64,000 bases of DNA from Boswellia sacra (GCA_013180625.2 SNVD02002538.1:372001-436000); one strand, 5' to 3'; positions 23,588 through 36,536 are shown, counted from the first letter of the stretch. The notes: generated by a model from the letters alone, not told the origin. Numbers and translations are program-made.

Positions 23588-25824
23588 ATGAGGAGGAGAA
23601 CTACTAGTATGAAAAGATTGCTTGAGGATCGTATGGTATATTTTTCTTCTCTGTTTCCTGCTTCGACAGTCCACACTACTACACAAATGGTACTTCCCCA
23701 ACAAGGTTAGCAAAACGTACCCTAAAGCACAATTGTTTTTCACCATTTTTTGAGTACTTGTACGTTTGTTGTTATGTGTTGCTCATGATTGACTTTATCT
23801 TTGATCATGTGTAGGTGCAAGCCAGAAGCCTCGCCGCGTGCGAAAGAGAGCAAGGGCGCCAGCAAATAATGAGGTTCATGAGTACAAGAAGGCTAGGCTC
23901 AGCAGTGAGCAACTCTACATGCTGGAGCAACACTTTAAGGCAGAGGAGAAACTCGATACTAAGAGGAAGCATAAGCTTTCCTCTGAGCTTGGCATGAATC
24001 CTCGCCAAGTTGCTGTCTGGTTTCAGAACCGCAGGGCTCGAATGAAGACCCAGAATACGGAGAAGAAATACTCCAACTTGAAGGCATCTTTTGACAAGCT
24101 GAAGTCTGAGAAAACTGGCATTGAAATTAAGGTATCTTACTCTCTCTTCCGATATCTCTAGCTTTTTGCATATATTCTTACTTTATCAAAGTATCGTTTT
24201 CATTTTAAGTTTTTGATTTTAATATGTCAAAGTTAGAAATCATCAAACCCGGTCAAACTCATGGACAAATTTCTATACATTCTTGATTCCCGTGATGAAA
24301 GCAAGAGAGATAATTCTCTGATCCTATCATTTTCCATCCTTGTAGTACGCATTTTGGGGTATTTAACACTGTTACCCACGTGTTGATTAACCCTCAAATG
24401 AAAACCCCCCAAGACAATTACAAAACTCTTCTAGTTTCACGTTACTCTTAAAAATAACACATCTAACTTACTTAACGTGAAACGAGTATTTTAATTCTAA
24501 AAAATATATGTTAAGTGCTTGGCCCGTAATTTATGACTAATTTTCATGACTGATCGACTGAGTTTAATTGACCCTCTTAAGTCTTATCCATTAGAAAGAT
24601 TAAAAAGATAACAAAGGACAAGGTGGCTTGACCTTGCCTACAATATTTGAATGCGCATGGGCTCTGGGCTCGAAGCTTATGCCATGCTGTTGGAATAGAT
24701 AGTATATTAAAAAGTCATCGTAAAACTTGACAAGAAGAGCAAGGTTTTAATTTAACAAGGAAATATAGAATACGACTGCTGCATGCCACCTCATTTGACA
24801 GCAGAAGGATCCGTACAACGTTGTTAAACTTAAACTTAAAAGGTCGCAAATGCTGGGCCATGAACAAAAGCCCACTTTCGGGAGCAACTCAGGCAGCTTA
24901 CCCCACGTGGGATACTCGCTAAAAGCTTCCTTCTCTTTTCATGGATGAAATATACTCGACTTTTAATGAACTATTTGCAACTGTTTGCAGCTTGCGGAGA
25001 TGACAAAGAGAGCTTCCCATTTTGAGACGGTTGCTCATAGGTGTAAGAGGGTGATTGATATCCTCCTAGCAAGGGCCATCAAAGCGCCCGCCCGCCCTTC
25101 ATCTCCGACATTACCTGCCGCGTCCTTCGTGCCCTCATCGCCGACATTGCCTGCTGCGTCCTCCGTGCTCTCAGTGGCCTCATCGCCGCCACTGACTGCC
25201 GCTCCATCATCGCCTGCTTTGCCTGCAGTGCCCGCCGTGGACTCATTGCTGGAATTGTCTGCCCTGGAGTCATTGCCCTCATTGCCTGCCGTGCCCTCTG
25301 CGGGCTCAACGCTGGCATCGCTGTCATTGCCTGCCTTTCCCGCATCGCCTGAATTGCCTGCCGTCCCCTCCGTAGGCTCATTATTAGAATTGTCTGATCT
25401 GCCCGCATTGCCTGCCGTGCCCTCCGTGGGCTCACTGCTGGAATTGTCTGGCCTGCCCTCATCGTCACCCGCATTGCCTGCCTTGCCCTCGGTCGGCTCA
25501 TCGCTGGAATTGCCTTCCTTTCTCTCATCGAACGTATTGCCTGCGGTGCCCTCCATGGGCCCATCGCCTGCATTGCCTGCTGTCCCGTCATCGCCCGCAT
25601 TGCCTCCATTGCCCAGTACTATTGATCATGCGTTTTCTACTTGTTGGAGCCCGACAAGCGTTCTTTCATTCGACAGCGATCAAGACAGTCCTTTGTTCGA
25701 AGAATTTGGTGTGGATGCATATGAAGACATATTTATTGACGTCCCAATAGAGAACATCACGTACAGCCCGAGCATTGAGCTCTGGGAGTGGGATTGGCTT
25801 CACTATCTCAACACGTTCTTATGA
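23588..25824 (+). CDS. HD-Zip class I transcription factor with a Pro/Ala/Ser-rich expansion (HB40/HB21/HB53 type)
   Basis: DNA-binding transcription factor, nuclear. Exons 23588-23705, 23815-24131 and 24991-25824 join in phase to 422 residues. The start is uncertain: Met1, Met8 and Met16 are all in frame, and MVYFSSLFP from Met16 resembles the N-terminus of Arabidopsis HB40. A basic stretch (QKPRRVRKRARA, about 43-54) precedes the homeodomain (about 61-120), whose helix 3 is QVAVWFQNRRARMKTQ; the usual class I Trp after RAR is Met here. The zipper is weak (L128, L135, I142, then M149). Residues about 176-355 are a low-complexity insertion, then an acidic/aromatic C-terminus (ENITYSPSIELWEWDWLHYL) like the activation tail of this clade. 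Family members are usually about 215-240 residues, so this protein is almost double. Position between GBF1-like and FQR-like genes supports HB40 orthology. Confidence 0.88.
25081..25620 (+). repeat. GC-rich coding minisatellite in HD-Zip exon 3
   Basis: About 540 bp of imperfect repeats built from GCCTGCCGTGCCCTC and TTGCCTGC-like blocks, encoding LPAVPS, VGSLLELS and SSPALPA-like units (Leu, Pro, Ala, Ser, Val). Long units containing VPSVGSLLELS occur at about 25360-25400, 25410-25445 and, diverged, 25490-25520. The frame stays open for about 180 codons. Two antisense frames are also open across it (about 25035-25609), a by-product of composition. GC content is far above the rest of the window. 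Confidence 0.85.
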
Positions 25825-28700
25825 GCTATGTCATACCATGCATGCATGGATTAGGATGAGTTAAGAGATGACGAGCGTATCATCTATGATTGTGTATATG
25901 TGCATAAGCTAGCTTGGCTAAATAACTTCAGTTTAGGCTTTGTATGGACGTTTAATTTGTGTAAATAATGACCATCTTATGTAACTATATCCTTCTCTAT
26001 CCCTGTCTAGCTAGTGCTCTGCTGCTCTATTTTCTACTTCGACTATGAAATCGATATGTATTAAGTAAGTACGCAGCTTGTGCTCGTATTTGGAATCATT
26101 AATATTAATGGAAGCTAGCTACCATATGTTTGCGTTAATTTTTAATTAATGTCTTATATTTTTGATTAATTATTTTGATTGACATATCCCTCCAAAATAA
26201 AAGGAATGTATAAGGTCGTCGATGTCGAAGACAAGTGTTGGGAAAATAATCGAGGATGAGTGAGCATACGAACAATATTAATGTGCTAGCTAGTTTAAAC
26301 CACTTTGGGATAAATTTCCATTCTAAATATATATTTTGACAGGTAAACCTAACAACTTTAGCCGAATTCGAAAGAGTCACTTTAATTCTTTTGAGAAAAA
26401 AAATAATTTTATGGCTGGATGATTCGAATTTTAGGGCAGAAAGGGGGTTACTTTGTGTGTCATATTCATATTAGATTAGGCCTTGCTCACTCTCTTTCTC
26501 CCCGAAATGGAAATCCTCTTTCGTCTTTGCCCGCACGATACTTTGCTTCCAATATTTTTTCACCATTTTGGATGGCAGAGCTGGCCTCGCTTACCTTGAC
26601 AGCCAGACTCGACTCGACTGCTCCACTTTATATACGTGAGTTTTATGTAAACGACTTATAGTTGGAGTATGGAAAATAGATTCAACAATCAATAATTAAT
26701 AATTGTCCACTATATGGATGAGGGTGAAAGTACATGAGAGAGCCTAATTAACTAATATTGGCACAGTTTGAACTTGAAAACTTACTCAAATTTCAGATAA
26801 TTAGAAAAGATCAAAATATTTTATGCAAGTACAATGTTATTTAAGCTGCAGATAATAATCCAATATGTAGAGTAGGAATTTATCAATTATGATCATCCAA
26901 GCCATAAAAAGTACTTTAAAAAAAAAACCTTAGCTCTAAGCAAGGAATCTCTGAGGCAGTAATAAGCCAAACTAGTGATGTTGAAAAACATGGCCATCAA
27001 TTAAAGAAGTTATACTGAAACTTTTACTACAAGTCAAAAAATAAAGAAACGATGACACAAATTCTTCCCATATTTGAGGAATTGAGTCATGTGGAGGCAT
27101 GCAATATTAAGACATTATAATGGTTAATAGCAACATTTTATCATAGGTGGCAGCACGTGGCCTCGATAAGCAGTCAACATCATTTCATCAAGAACTTCTT
27201 CTTCCAATATTTTTCACTAATATGATGTGTTTTGGGTTGCTTTAGGTTTTAGTATAGTTGAAAATGTTCTTCAGATTTTTTGGAACTAAATGGGTAAGTT
27301 CACTGTTTAGCTAAGAAATCAGAGCATCAAAGCACCTGAAACAGTTTGATTCTGAAAAGAGATGTTTACTAATTAGTAATTACTAATGCTTTCCGAAACT
27401 GAGAAATAGGTTATGCAAATTAATTAAAGCACTTTTCAAACACACTAAACTGTAATAATTCCCGAAGCCCAATGTGGGCAAAACACCAAACTCTTCACCC
27501 TAATGGCATAGGCAAAATTTTTGTAAAGGACTTAACATGAGCCTGCATTAATTGGGTACACAGCTAAAGATTCACAGAGATGGAGTTGGCAAGAAATTGG
27601 TACAAGGCCCATTATCATTTGCTTGCTCCAACGGAAAGCCAGTTTGTTCTCACAACTAGTAGTGCTTCTGCTCTTCTAGTTACATCTAAACTCACAACTT
27701 TGTGGTAGCAATAGCCATTCCTATCAAAGCCTACACATATTTATTGTGAAGGTATTTGGAGGTGAGGAGTTGTGGCAAGTTAAAAACTTACATAAAAAGG
27801 GGACTCACAAATTGAGTACTTTGTGGATAAGTACTTACCCTTCCCAGCCCTTGATTAATGGTGAAATAATCACACACGTGCTTTACTATTTCTTATTGTA
27901 TAAAAGGTTTTTTTTAATTTTTACACACAATTCCATTTTTTCCTTGCCTAATTTACGTACTTCTGTTCCATTGGCAATGCTACATCTACAATCAATTATT
28001 TACAACTTGAGTTGACAAAAATACACTAAAGGAGAAACAACAAAAAATAAAAGTTATTTGTCCAGTAAAATTTTGCCAACTCAGGTTGTAATCAATTGAC
28101 TGTAGAATTTGATTATAAATGTAGTATTATTCTTAGTTTTATTTTCTCTATCGAGTATCAAATGAAATCTTATATTATTCATTCTTATATCCCCACGGTT
28201 AGAGTAATAGAATGGGTGATTTCTGGTTAAAAATTGAACTAACCACCTACTCAGGATATCACGAAAAGTACTTGAAACCTGGACATTTTGGAGAAATTTC
28301 ACAGAATCTGGATGAACAATTTACAAAAACAAATATGAAAACTCAGTTATTTGATACATTTTCCATTCATAGGCAGCAATAATAGCTCCTTGATTGCCAA
28401 AATTAATCTTGTGGGCCATTCTCCAGAAGGACCAGAACGTTTTTGCTTATAAACATATCACATTACTTAACCCAATTGAATCATCCCTATCACGTCCAGC
28501 TCCAGTGTGCCTTCTTCGCACCAAACAATCATCAAATGACTAATTTAGCCTCAAATTGCCCATCTTTAGTCCATTAATGTTCCCTACAAATTGACACGTA
28601 ATGCATAAGCTAACTTTAATCATTGATTAAGTTAAATAATTGATGGAATTTACTAAATATGTGTCAACAGATTAAATAAATTACTTTCCAAAGTTTCCCT
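25825..28700. other. Intergenic between HD-Zip and kinase genes
   Basis: Contains the HD-Zip 3' region (to about 26100), no recognisable gene and one MITE (27980-28124). A TTTTAAATAATA TATA-like box at about 28704-28715 begins the kinase promoter. Confidence 0.5.
27980..28124. repeat. MITE copy
   Basis: Left end CTACATCTACAATCAATTAT and right end (inverted) CTACATTTATAATCAAATTC, with inner ACAACTTGAGTTGACAAAA pairing with TTTTGCCAACTCAGGTTGT. One of the best-preserved copies, 145 bp. Confidence 0.75.
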
Positions 28701-28799
28701 CTCTTTTTAAATAATACAACAACTCAACTAATGAAGCCTCTGTTCATCTTTCTTAGAAACTCTCTGTTTCTACTCAATACTCGTAACAGAGCTTCAGAG

Positions 28800-31700
28800 A
28801 TGGCTGGACGTTTGGTGAGAAAAGATAAGGAGTTTGTCGAGCTCTCGCTGCTTGACTCAGATGAATACATTACTAACACTCTCAGTCCACTCACGACAAT
28901 GTTCAGTGCCGATAATGACGTGAAGGGTGATGATGCATTTGAGTTGAAGATTGATCAGAGTTTGCTTGTTGATCCTCAACTTGTTATGCTCAAGAAAATG
29001 ATCAGTGAAGGCTCTCATTCCATCGTTTACGAAGGATTGTGGGTTTCTCTTTTGTCTTTGTTTCTTGCTTGCTTCCTTGAGTTTGCTTTTCGTCAGGTTG
29101 ATCATTAATTATAATATTGAGTGTCTGCATGTTCTTGAATTTTCATGCTTTGCTATTTGTATTTGTGGTTGGCGTTTTTATTGCTTTCTGTTTTCGTTCA
29201 TCACTTCTTTTAGCAGAGAATTATGGGTTCAATTTTCTTGTAATGGTAAATCCTTTTTTAAAATGAAATTCCTCACTAGAAAGTTTGTACTTCGGGGTTC
29301 TACTCTTTGTTGTAGCATTGGATGATTTTAGGATTTCATGTGTGAAAGGTTAATATTATGATGGATCACCATCCATCAAGGTCAAGGGTTGCTTTATGGA
29401 TAACAAAATTACAATCATGGCACAAAAACCAATTATTCAAATTGTTGTATAATCCGTTTAGAAATCTATGCTTAAATACTTTGACATGGGCTGTGATATA
29501 TGGTACTTTGGATTAACAAATAGTATGGTTCTTAAACTGAACGTGAAAGTGACAAATCCTAGCCAATGCATATGCATCACCATGAAAAATTCCCAAAGGG
29601 GAAAAGCATGTGCTCCTTGATGGTAGATGCGTCACCTGTTTTACCAAGGAGGCATTTGCCCATAAATTTGTGCATGTATTTCAGTCCCCAGCTGAGGTTG
29701 TGGCATAGACTTAACCAGCAACAGCTTCAACAGTTGTGTCGGGCTCTTTGCGAAAGCTTTATAGTTTGAAAAAATATATTCAGCAGAAACAGGATAGATG
29801 TAGGTGATTAACTGTTGATGAATAGTTATTTACTTTTCCATTTGTTTGTTCTCATTTAATCTCAAAATTTCCCTTTGTTTTTCTGTGGTGCAGCAGTGGT
29901 GACGTATGGGAGAAAATTGGGAGTAATATTTAGTTTTTTTGCTTTCAAACTATGAGTTGAAATTCATTAATTAATCTTGTGATGGTATTAAGTCGCATGT
30001 AAATTTGATCGGATGCTAATGTGCATACATTTATTATCTCATAAGTGTCTAAAGTCATTACCTATTGATTCTTTGCAATGTTCTGGCCACAATCTACAAA
30101 ACTCATCAGCCTTCATGTTTATTGATGCTCACTGGACCATGATATTAGTTATGAGTCGAAGCCCGTTGCTGTGAAGATAATACAATCATACAAAACTTCA
30201 GCTTTGAGTCGTGAACATAAAGAGAGATTTCAGAGGGAGGTCACACTACTATCCAGGATGAAACATGAAAATATTTTGAAGGTATTCTTCTTTTTCTGAT
30301 ATTATATATTACACACGTAAAAGATTGGAATATGTACGCACAATTGAATTAGTTTGACCTTTTTATTCTCTTTCAAATTTGCTGATTGATTAGATACATT
30401 GGTAAAGAAGCACATAATTTTCTCATATTTCTGTTTTTAAGTTACCAATTGACTTTTTCCCAGAAAGTGTGTAACAGTAAAAGCAACAGCTGATCTACAC
30501 TCTCAAGAACATTTTAATAATTCAATAATTGAAGAACTTGAATGCCCTATAAAGCAATCTTGTCCAAGATTCAGAAAAATGTTTTTCATCATCTATACTT
30601 AGTTCAAATATGCATAATCATTCAAAGACTTGTAAATGATACATCAGCTGTACGGAATCTTTTAGAAAATTTTCATGTCTCATTTTCACTATTTTTTTTA
30701 ACAACATTTACAAAATTTATTTGTAAAAAAAACCTGCTGTGTCAGTACATGTGCTGTACTGTAGAATGACTCCTTTAAAATTTCATTAAGAATGATTACC
30801 ATTTCCATGCTTTGTTCGCCGGGGAGGTCCAGCTCATCTAGTCATCCACAGTACTCAAATTTCCTTTATGTAGATAGTATGAAAGCTCTAATGATATTGT
30901 TGGCGGCAACTAAATCACACTATCATTTGATGTCTGATAGCTGACATTATCGCACAATAACTATTTATGCCTTTCCTTGCATGTAAACTGGCGATATTGA
31001 GAATTCTTCAATTTCTTTAGCTGTATTGTGAGAGATAGGTACAGAATTAGCAGAATTAACGTGGAGTTAATGACTCTTGCTGTTTTAAGGGCAATATAAT
31101 GCAATCTTCTTCCAGATTATGTAGCAGACAGGGGACAGGGTCCAATAATAGGCAAACATGCTCATACTTGTGCCAAATATGTATTATGCTACAGTAACAT
31201 CAAGTATCGCAGATAAAATATGTATTATGTCTCTTAATTATCCAATTTTGTTCAAAGTCTTTACTTGTTTGTCATATAATTTTTTTTTCCTCCTGTATGT
31301 AATCATTTTCCTTTCATTTTAGCCATCCAATTCTAAATGTTAATGATAGTCTGTAATCTGTATCAATATAATACCATTCATGTTCTTAATTCGGATTTCT
31401 TTTGCTGCAACAGTTCATCGGCGCTTCCATGAAGCCAGCTATGATCATAATTACTGAGCTTATGACGGGCGATTCACTTCAGAAGTACCTGTATAGCATC
31501 CGCCCAAGTCATCTAGATTTGAAGCTTTCTATAAGTTTTGCGTTGGATATTTCACGTGCTATGGAGTACCTGCATGCCAATGGCATCATTCACCGTGATC
31601 TAAAGCCAAGTAATCGATTTACTTTTCTTCATAGATTTGAGTTGTCCAAATCATCATCAGATATATTCATTTCCGTTCTAATTTAGCCAAGCAATTGAGT

Positions 31701-33117
31701 GGTTCAGCAGAGCTACATGTTGAATTGGACACTATCTTCACATGGGCATTTGGTTCACATACTATTGAAACATGGTCATTTTGTTCCCAAGAAAGAACTG
31801 AAAATGCAAAAATAATGAGAAAAGTGCCAACATATTATGGTTATTGTAAAACTGTATGAGGTATTGCTCTTCCTATAGGGTTGTGCCAAACAAACAGCAA
31901 ATCCAGGAATACAAGGAATTTATGCACTTAAGTACTTTTGGGTAACCGAAGCTTATGCCTTAGCTTCCATAGGAAGCTGAAAAGCTGTGTTAACTATAAG
32001 CAATGTCATTTTTACATCCTGATCAATAGTTGAAATGGTTAAAACATCATTTTGCTAGGCATCCACTTTTCACATTTCACGTTTGTTTCAGGTAATCTAT
32101 TTTTGATGGAAGATAAGAGGCGAATTAAGCTGGCTGATTTTGGGATGGCTAGAGAGGAGATAATGGAAGAAATGACTTGTGAAGCCGGTACTTATCGATG
32201 GATGGCTCCAGAGGTGCTTCTTTTCCTCATTTTCAAAACTCTGATTTGTCACAAATCTTCTATCATATCTAATTGCTTCTCTCGTCTGAATTAGATATTC
32301 AGCCAAGACCCACTTCCAAAGGGAGTGAAGAAACACTATGACCACAAAGTGGACGTGTACAGCTTTGCAATTGTTCTGTGGGAGCTGCTGACAAACAAAA
32401 TTCCATTCAAGGGATGGGATAATTTTGCAATAGCGTATGCTGCAGCCAATGTATGTCATTCTGAATTGTCTCTAAGCTCAACTAGTAACACAAACAGCAT
32501 ATTTACTGTAATTACTTGCTCATCTAAAGTCCTTCCTTTCTTAAATCCCACCAATCTCCACACAACCCAACATTAGTGGCTTCCGAAATTCTCCAAGTTC
32601 CTCCACCAATAATATGCAAGATTTCAAGTCAACACCATCATTATTGCCTTGCGTCCGGCTATTGGTTTCATAGGCAGTGAGACAAAGAGTGACCTGAAGT
32701 CCATGATTTGGAACTCTCACTTTTGGCATTGTTTTTAGCTCTCATCAGAGAAAATATTTGCTTTATTGTCTAAATTAAGTCTCAATATTTTATTGATATC
32801 AGAATCAAAGGCCTAGCGTGGAGAATCTCCCAGAGGATATCGTCCCATTATTGCAGTCTTGTTGGGCACTGGACCCAAAGGTTCGACCTGAATTTGTAGA
32901 AATCACAGGCGCTCTTACAAACTTCCTCCATACCTTTTGCCCAGCAGAGGTCATTCTTGCTAAGGCAGTTGACATTGAAGAAGCAAAAGATGACATGAAT
33001 CAGGATTCTTTGGCCACGGACCATCACCATGCGACAAACAAAAACGATAACAAGCACATGAAAAGTTGCCCTTTACCCTGTTTTCTGAGATGCTTTAGTA
33101 ACTGCTTTTCCAATTGA
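28800..33117 (+). CDS. Raf-like protein kinase, ATN1 type, complete, 6 coding exons
   Basis: Cytoplasmic Ser/Thr (dual-specificity-like) kinase of the plant Raf-like MAPKKK group C. Exons 28800-29038, 30149-30281, 31414-31609, 32092-32213, 32295-32450 and 32803-33117 join in phase to 386 residues. Visible motifs: degenerate Gly loop SEGSHSIVYEGF (69-80), catalytic Lys in VAVK (K89), HRDLKPSN (184-191), DFG (205-207), GTYRWMAPE (222-230) and DVYSFAIVLWEL. The catalytic residues are intact, so it is probably active. The C-terminus is short and Cys-rich (CPLPCFLRCFSNCFSN), suggesting lipid or membrane attachment. An in-frame upstream ATG at 28731 would add 23 residues, but a TATA box at about 28706 puts the transcription start near it, so 28800 is preferred. 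Intron 1 is about 1.1 kb. No kinase lies in the corresponding Arabidopsis interval, from memory. Confidence 0.93.
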
Positions 33118-34164
33118 CCAATCGGATCTCCCAGTCGGTGCTCTGGATTCCTAAGCCCAGAAGACAAGTGTACATTCATAACATTTATAGCTTCATATTA
33201 AATGAACTGCTCGATGCCATGTCTTTGTGAACAGATTAAAGAACTCTAAGATTCAAGGATGAAAAGGAAATTCTGGATAGAGAGATTCTAGTACAGTAAA
33301 TTCCGAAACCATGATTGGCCCTTTGCCTAGTTGAAGCTTTTCCTTTTTCACTTTGCATCAGTTGAGCATTCTGTGCCCCCACCCCGGTGGGGTGAAGATG
33401 ATATTACGTTAATGATCGTGACTTTGATTGTTGCAAACACATTAGATAGAACTCACCACTAAAAAGTGGTTTGTAAAGGAAAAGTATTCAGGTACATATG
33501 TATTCAATTATCAAGTCTTAATGTAATGTGAGATTCAATTGGGTCATTATGCAAACAAATTGGATACTACACAACATAATATTTGAGCTCTATCAAATTA
33601 TAAGGTTTTGAATTTAGATGGCGCAAATGAAATGACTAGCTCCACCTCCACTTACTAGGCCATTTGCCAATGCCGTCCCATTTTTCGCAATTTCGCCTGA
33701 CTCATAATGCATCATTTTCTGCATTTTCAAAAGTAAGTGTATTTATCTATGCTTATCACATCTAAATCTAACTTAATGGGAAACATGTCATCTACCACAC
33801 ATAGTATAAAACAAGTGAAATGGTATCAAATCCGACATTGACATGTTAAACAACCCAAATCATTGAAAAAAAAATGCCCTCGCTTCACAATCACAACTAA
33901 ACGACATGTCGACTCCTCCTCAAATGAGCGTACAAGTTGTTTGTCTCATTATGACTTGTCGTTCACCTTCAAGTATGCACAAGATCTAATTAAACCCTCT
34001 TAACACAATCAGTAGTGTTCACGGGAAATATATTATCAATTCTAAATTGATGATTATGTTTTCCATTATGTGCAAAACTAACGTGTTATTAAGTAAATGA
34101 AAAGATTAATTTGAGTTATTAATATAATAAATATTTATTAAGTATGTGATATAGAATGAGTGAT
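33118..34164. other. Kinase 3' region and intergenic DNA
   Basis: About 250 bp of likely 3' UTR, then AT-rich DNA. A run CCCCCACCCCGGTGGGGTG at about 33376-33394 is a small GC-rich palindrome. No gene is seen. Confidence 0.45.
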
Positions 34165-35445
34165 GTCGTATTAACAAGAGACGAATCTACATAGAGACCT
34201 AGAGGTGCTAGGACCTCTCTAAATCTAAAAAATCTATTTGACCCCCACTTATTTTATAGAATTACTTTAATCCCCTTTCTTTAAAAATAAACCTAATTTC
34301 AAAGTTTTAGTATCATTTTTTTTTTCTTAAATGCTAAACCACTGGCCCCTTATTCTTAGACTATTGCATGCAGTTACACGTACAATAATGTAAATTTATA
34401 TTATGTTTTAGTTCATTTTTATTATTTTTTTGCTAAATAGAATTTTAGACATTTTTAGTTTTTATTTTTTAGTTTGACTTAAATTATGTAGTTTGTTTTA
34501 GTTTTCCTATGTTTTTGCAAATAAATAAATAAAATGAATTGTTAGTAGATGAGTACAAATTTGAAGAACTTTGATAAATGGTAATAACTAACTCTTTTAA
34601 TAATATATTACTATATTTATACAATTGTACCATGTCTTCTTTTTTTTTTTGGTTATTGATTTATTTGTATTAATTAGGGTAAACAAATAGTAAATATCAT
34701 TATAAAATTATGTTTGAGAAATTTTTCTAAGGTTCATTATATCCCTATCTCTAGTTGTATTCTTTATAATTTTTTAATAAATTTTCTCATATCACTAAAA
34801 TCTATCAATTAAATTATAAATAAAATATGCATAATATCCCCTCCTAATAAAATTTTGGGTCAACTTTGATAAATGGTAATAACTAACTCTTTTAATAGCA
34901 TACTACGATATTTATACAATTGTACCATGTCTTTTTTTTTGGTTATTGATTTATTTGTATTAATTAGGGTAAACAAATAGTAATATCATTATAAAATTAT
35001 GTTTGAGAAATTTTTCTAAGGTTCATTATATCCCTATCTCTAGTTGTATTCTTTATAATTTTTTAATAAATTTTCTCATATCACTAAAATCTATCAATTA
35101 AATTATAAATAAAATATGCATAATATCCCCTCCTAATAAAATTTTGGGTCAACTTTGATAAATGGTAATAACTAACTCTTTTAATAGCATACTACGATAT
35201 TTATACAATTGTACCATGTCTTTTTTTTTTAGTTATTGATTTATTTGTATTAATTAGGGTAAACAAATAGTAAATATCATTATAAAATAGTTTGAGAAAT
35301 TTTTCTAAGGTTCATTATATCCCTATCTCTAGTTGTATTCTTTATAATTTTTTAATAAATTTTCTCATATCACTAAAATCTATCAATTAAATTATAAATA
35401 AAATATGCATAGTATCCCCTCCTAATAAAATTTTGGGTCCGTCAC
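34165..35445. repeat. Dispersed repeat with an internal triplication (units about 290 bp)
   Basis: A unit beginning ACTTTGATAAATGGTAATAA occurs at 34568, 34863 and 35152 (295 and 289 bp apart), ending near 35441. Copies are almost identical, differing mainly in poly-T length and a few deletions, so the duplications are recent. The array is preceded by ACGAATCTACATAGAGACCT and TGACCCCCACTT and followed by TTTTGGGTCCGTCACTG, phrases typical of a common plant dispersed repeat. No coding capacity or clear TIRs. The outer limits are approximate. Confidence 0.85.
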
Positions 35446-36462
35446 TGATATTAATTTTGTATATAAACTTTGTTTATAGATTTTGTAAGTAAAGCATTGC
35501 TCTATCCAAAACGAATTAATAACGAACTATTATTCTTCATATTCAATTAAGGAATTTAACAACCTTGTTTTATATATTGAAATAAATTATTAAAAGAATT
35601 TAGTTTAGGTCTCCACTGATTATATTACATTTTTGGTATTATATAGATCTAAAATAGGGAGATAAATTTTGTAGGGTCTTGGTCTTCTATGGGACGATGG
35701 GTAGAAAAGATCGGTATCCTGACACTGAAAAAATTTATATAAATTAAATCCCGTACAAACTACAAAGTACAACTCGAGAGAGCACTACCCTTATCCAGAT
35801 AGTGAGGTGACGTGGCAAGCAGACATGAAGTAGTAAGCTTGAACCGGAGGACATGAACCGGAGAGAAAAGGCTAATTATTGAATATTAGTACATGAAATC
35901 CAGTCCAGCTGGTAAGAAGGAATCAAAAGTGATTATCCAAATAGTGGGCCAAAATGGATGAGTCATTGCACAGGTTGATGCGATGTCAAAGCCTAGTCCA
36001 GTAAGACATCGACAGCTGGATTCCTATTTCTCGCACGTGTCACAGGGAAACCCTAACCCTTCTGCTCATCACTATTCACTTCCAGCTCCAGCACAGCTCC
36101 TCCTATAGGACACCGCCACACCAGATCAGGATTTCACACTGTTTAAGACAACAGCTACAACAAACAACTACTAGTACTTCTACTACGACTACTACTACAA
36201 CAACTACAATTCCAACTCAACTCCAACAGTAACAGAAACTGATTAGTTTAGTTTGGGAAAACCCAAACAAGAAACACAAGCCGAAACCAAAATCCTTTTC
36301 CTTGTGTCGTTGAGATTTTTGAAAATCCAGAAATCTCAGCCGTTGATATTTCTTCAAGGGAAAAAATTAAAAGCATCTCGTTGCTGCTTCGCTTTTTTCT
36401 TCTCTTTCATACCTTTTATTAGTAATACACTTGGACTTTCCAACTCATTCGATTCACACGCC
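35446..36462. other. GBF1-like promoter and first leader exon
   Basis: AT-rich to about 35700, then the presumed promoter and leader. Two ACGT-core sites are listed separately. From about 36100 it becomes pyrimidine- and CTACTA/ACAACA-rich, as in plant 5' leaders. The leader probably ends at the GTAAGT donor at 36531-36536. The transcription start is not identifiable by eye. Confidence 0.45.
35808..36039. promoter_or_regulatory. bZIP-type ACGT sites (TGACGTGGC and G-box) upstream of the GBF1-like gene
   Basis: TGACGTGGC at 35808-35816 and GCACGTGTC (CACGTG core at 36034-36039). Both are classical binding sites of G-box binding factors, the product of this gene. They suggest, but do not show, autoregulation. 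Confidence 0.45.
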
Positions 36463-36534
36463 ATGAAAGCAGGTCCTGTCTCTTTCCCTCTCTGTTTGTT
36501 TCTCTCTCTTTCTGTAGTGGAGAATATCTTGTAA
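36463..36534 (+). other. Upstream ORF in the GBF1-like leader
   Basis: An ATG at 36463 starts a 23-codon ORF (MKAGPVSFPLCLFLSLS...) ending in TAA at 36532-36534. The probable leader-intron donor (CTT|GTAAGT, GT at 36531) lies just before that stop, so in spliced mRNA the ORF would read on into the next leader exon. It is not the sucrose-control uORF known from group S1 bZIP genes. Confidence 0.35.
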
Positions 36535-36536
36535 GT

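Noticed and set aside
23588..23600. Choosing the first ATG of the HD-Zip gene as certain
   Set aside because: Met8 and Met16 are in frame and Met16 fits the family N-terminus better; the start is left open.
25035..25609. Two long minus-strand ORFs (173 and 176 codons) opposite the HD-Zip exon
   Set aside because: They are a compositional shadow of the GC-rich repeat; the plus frame continues homeodomain and C-terminal sequence, and the antisense products are pure low complexity.
32097..32459. Minus-strand 120-codon ORF
   Set aside because: Antisense shadow across two kinase exons and an intron.
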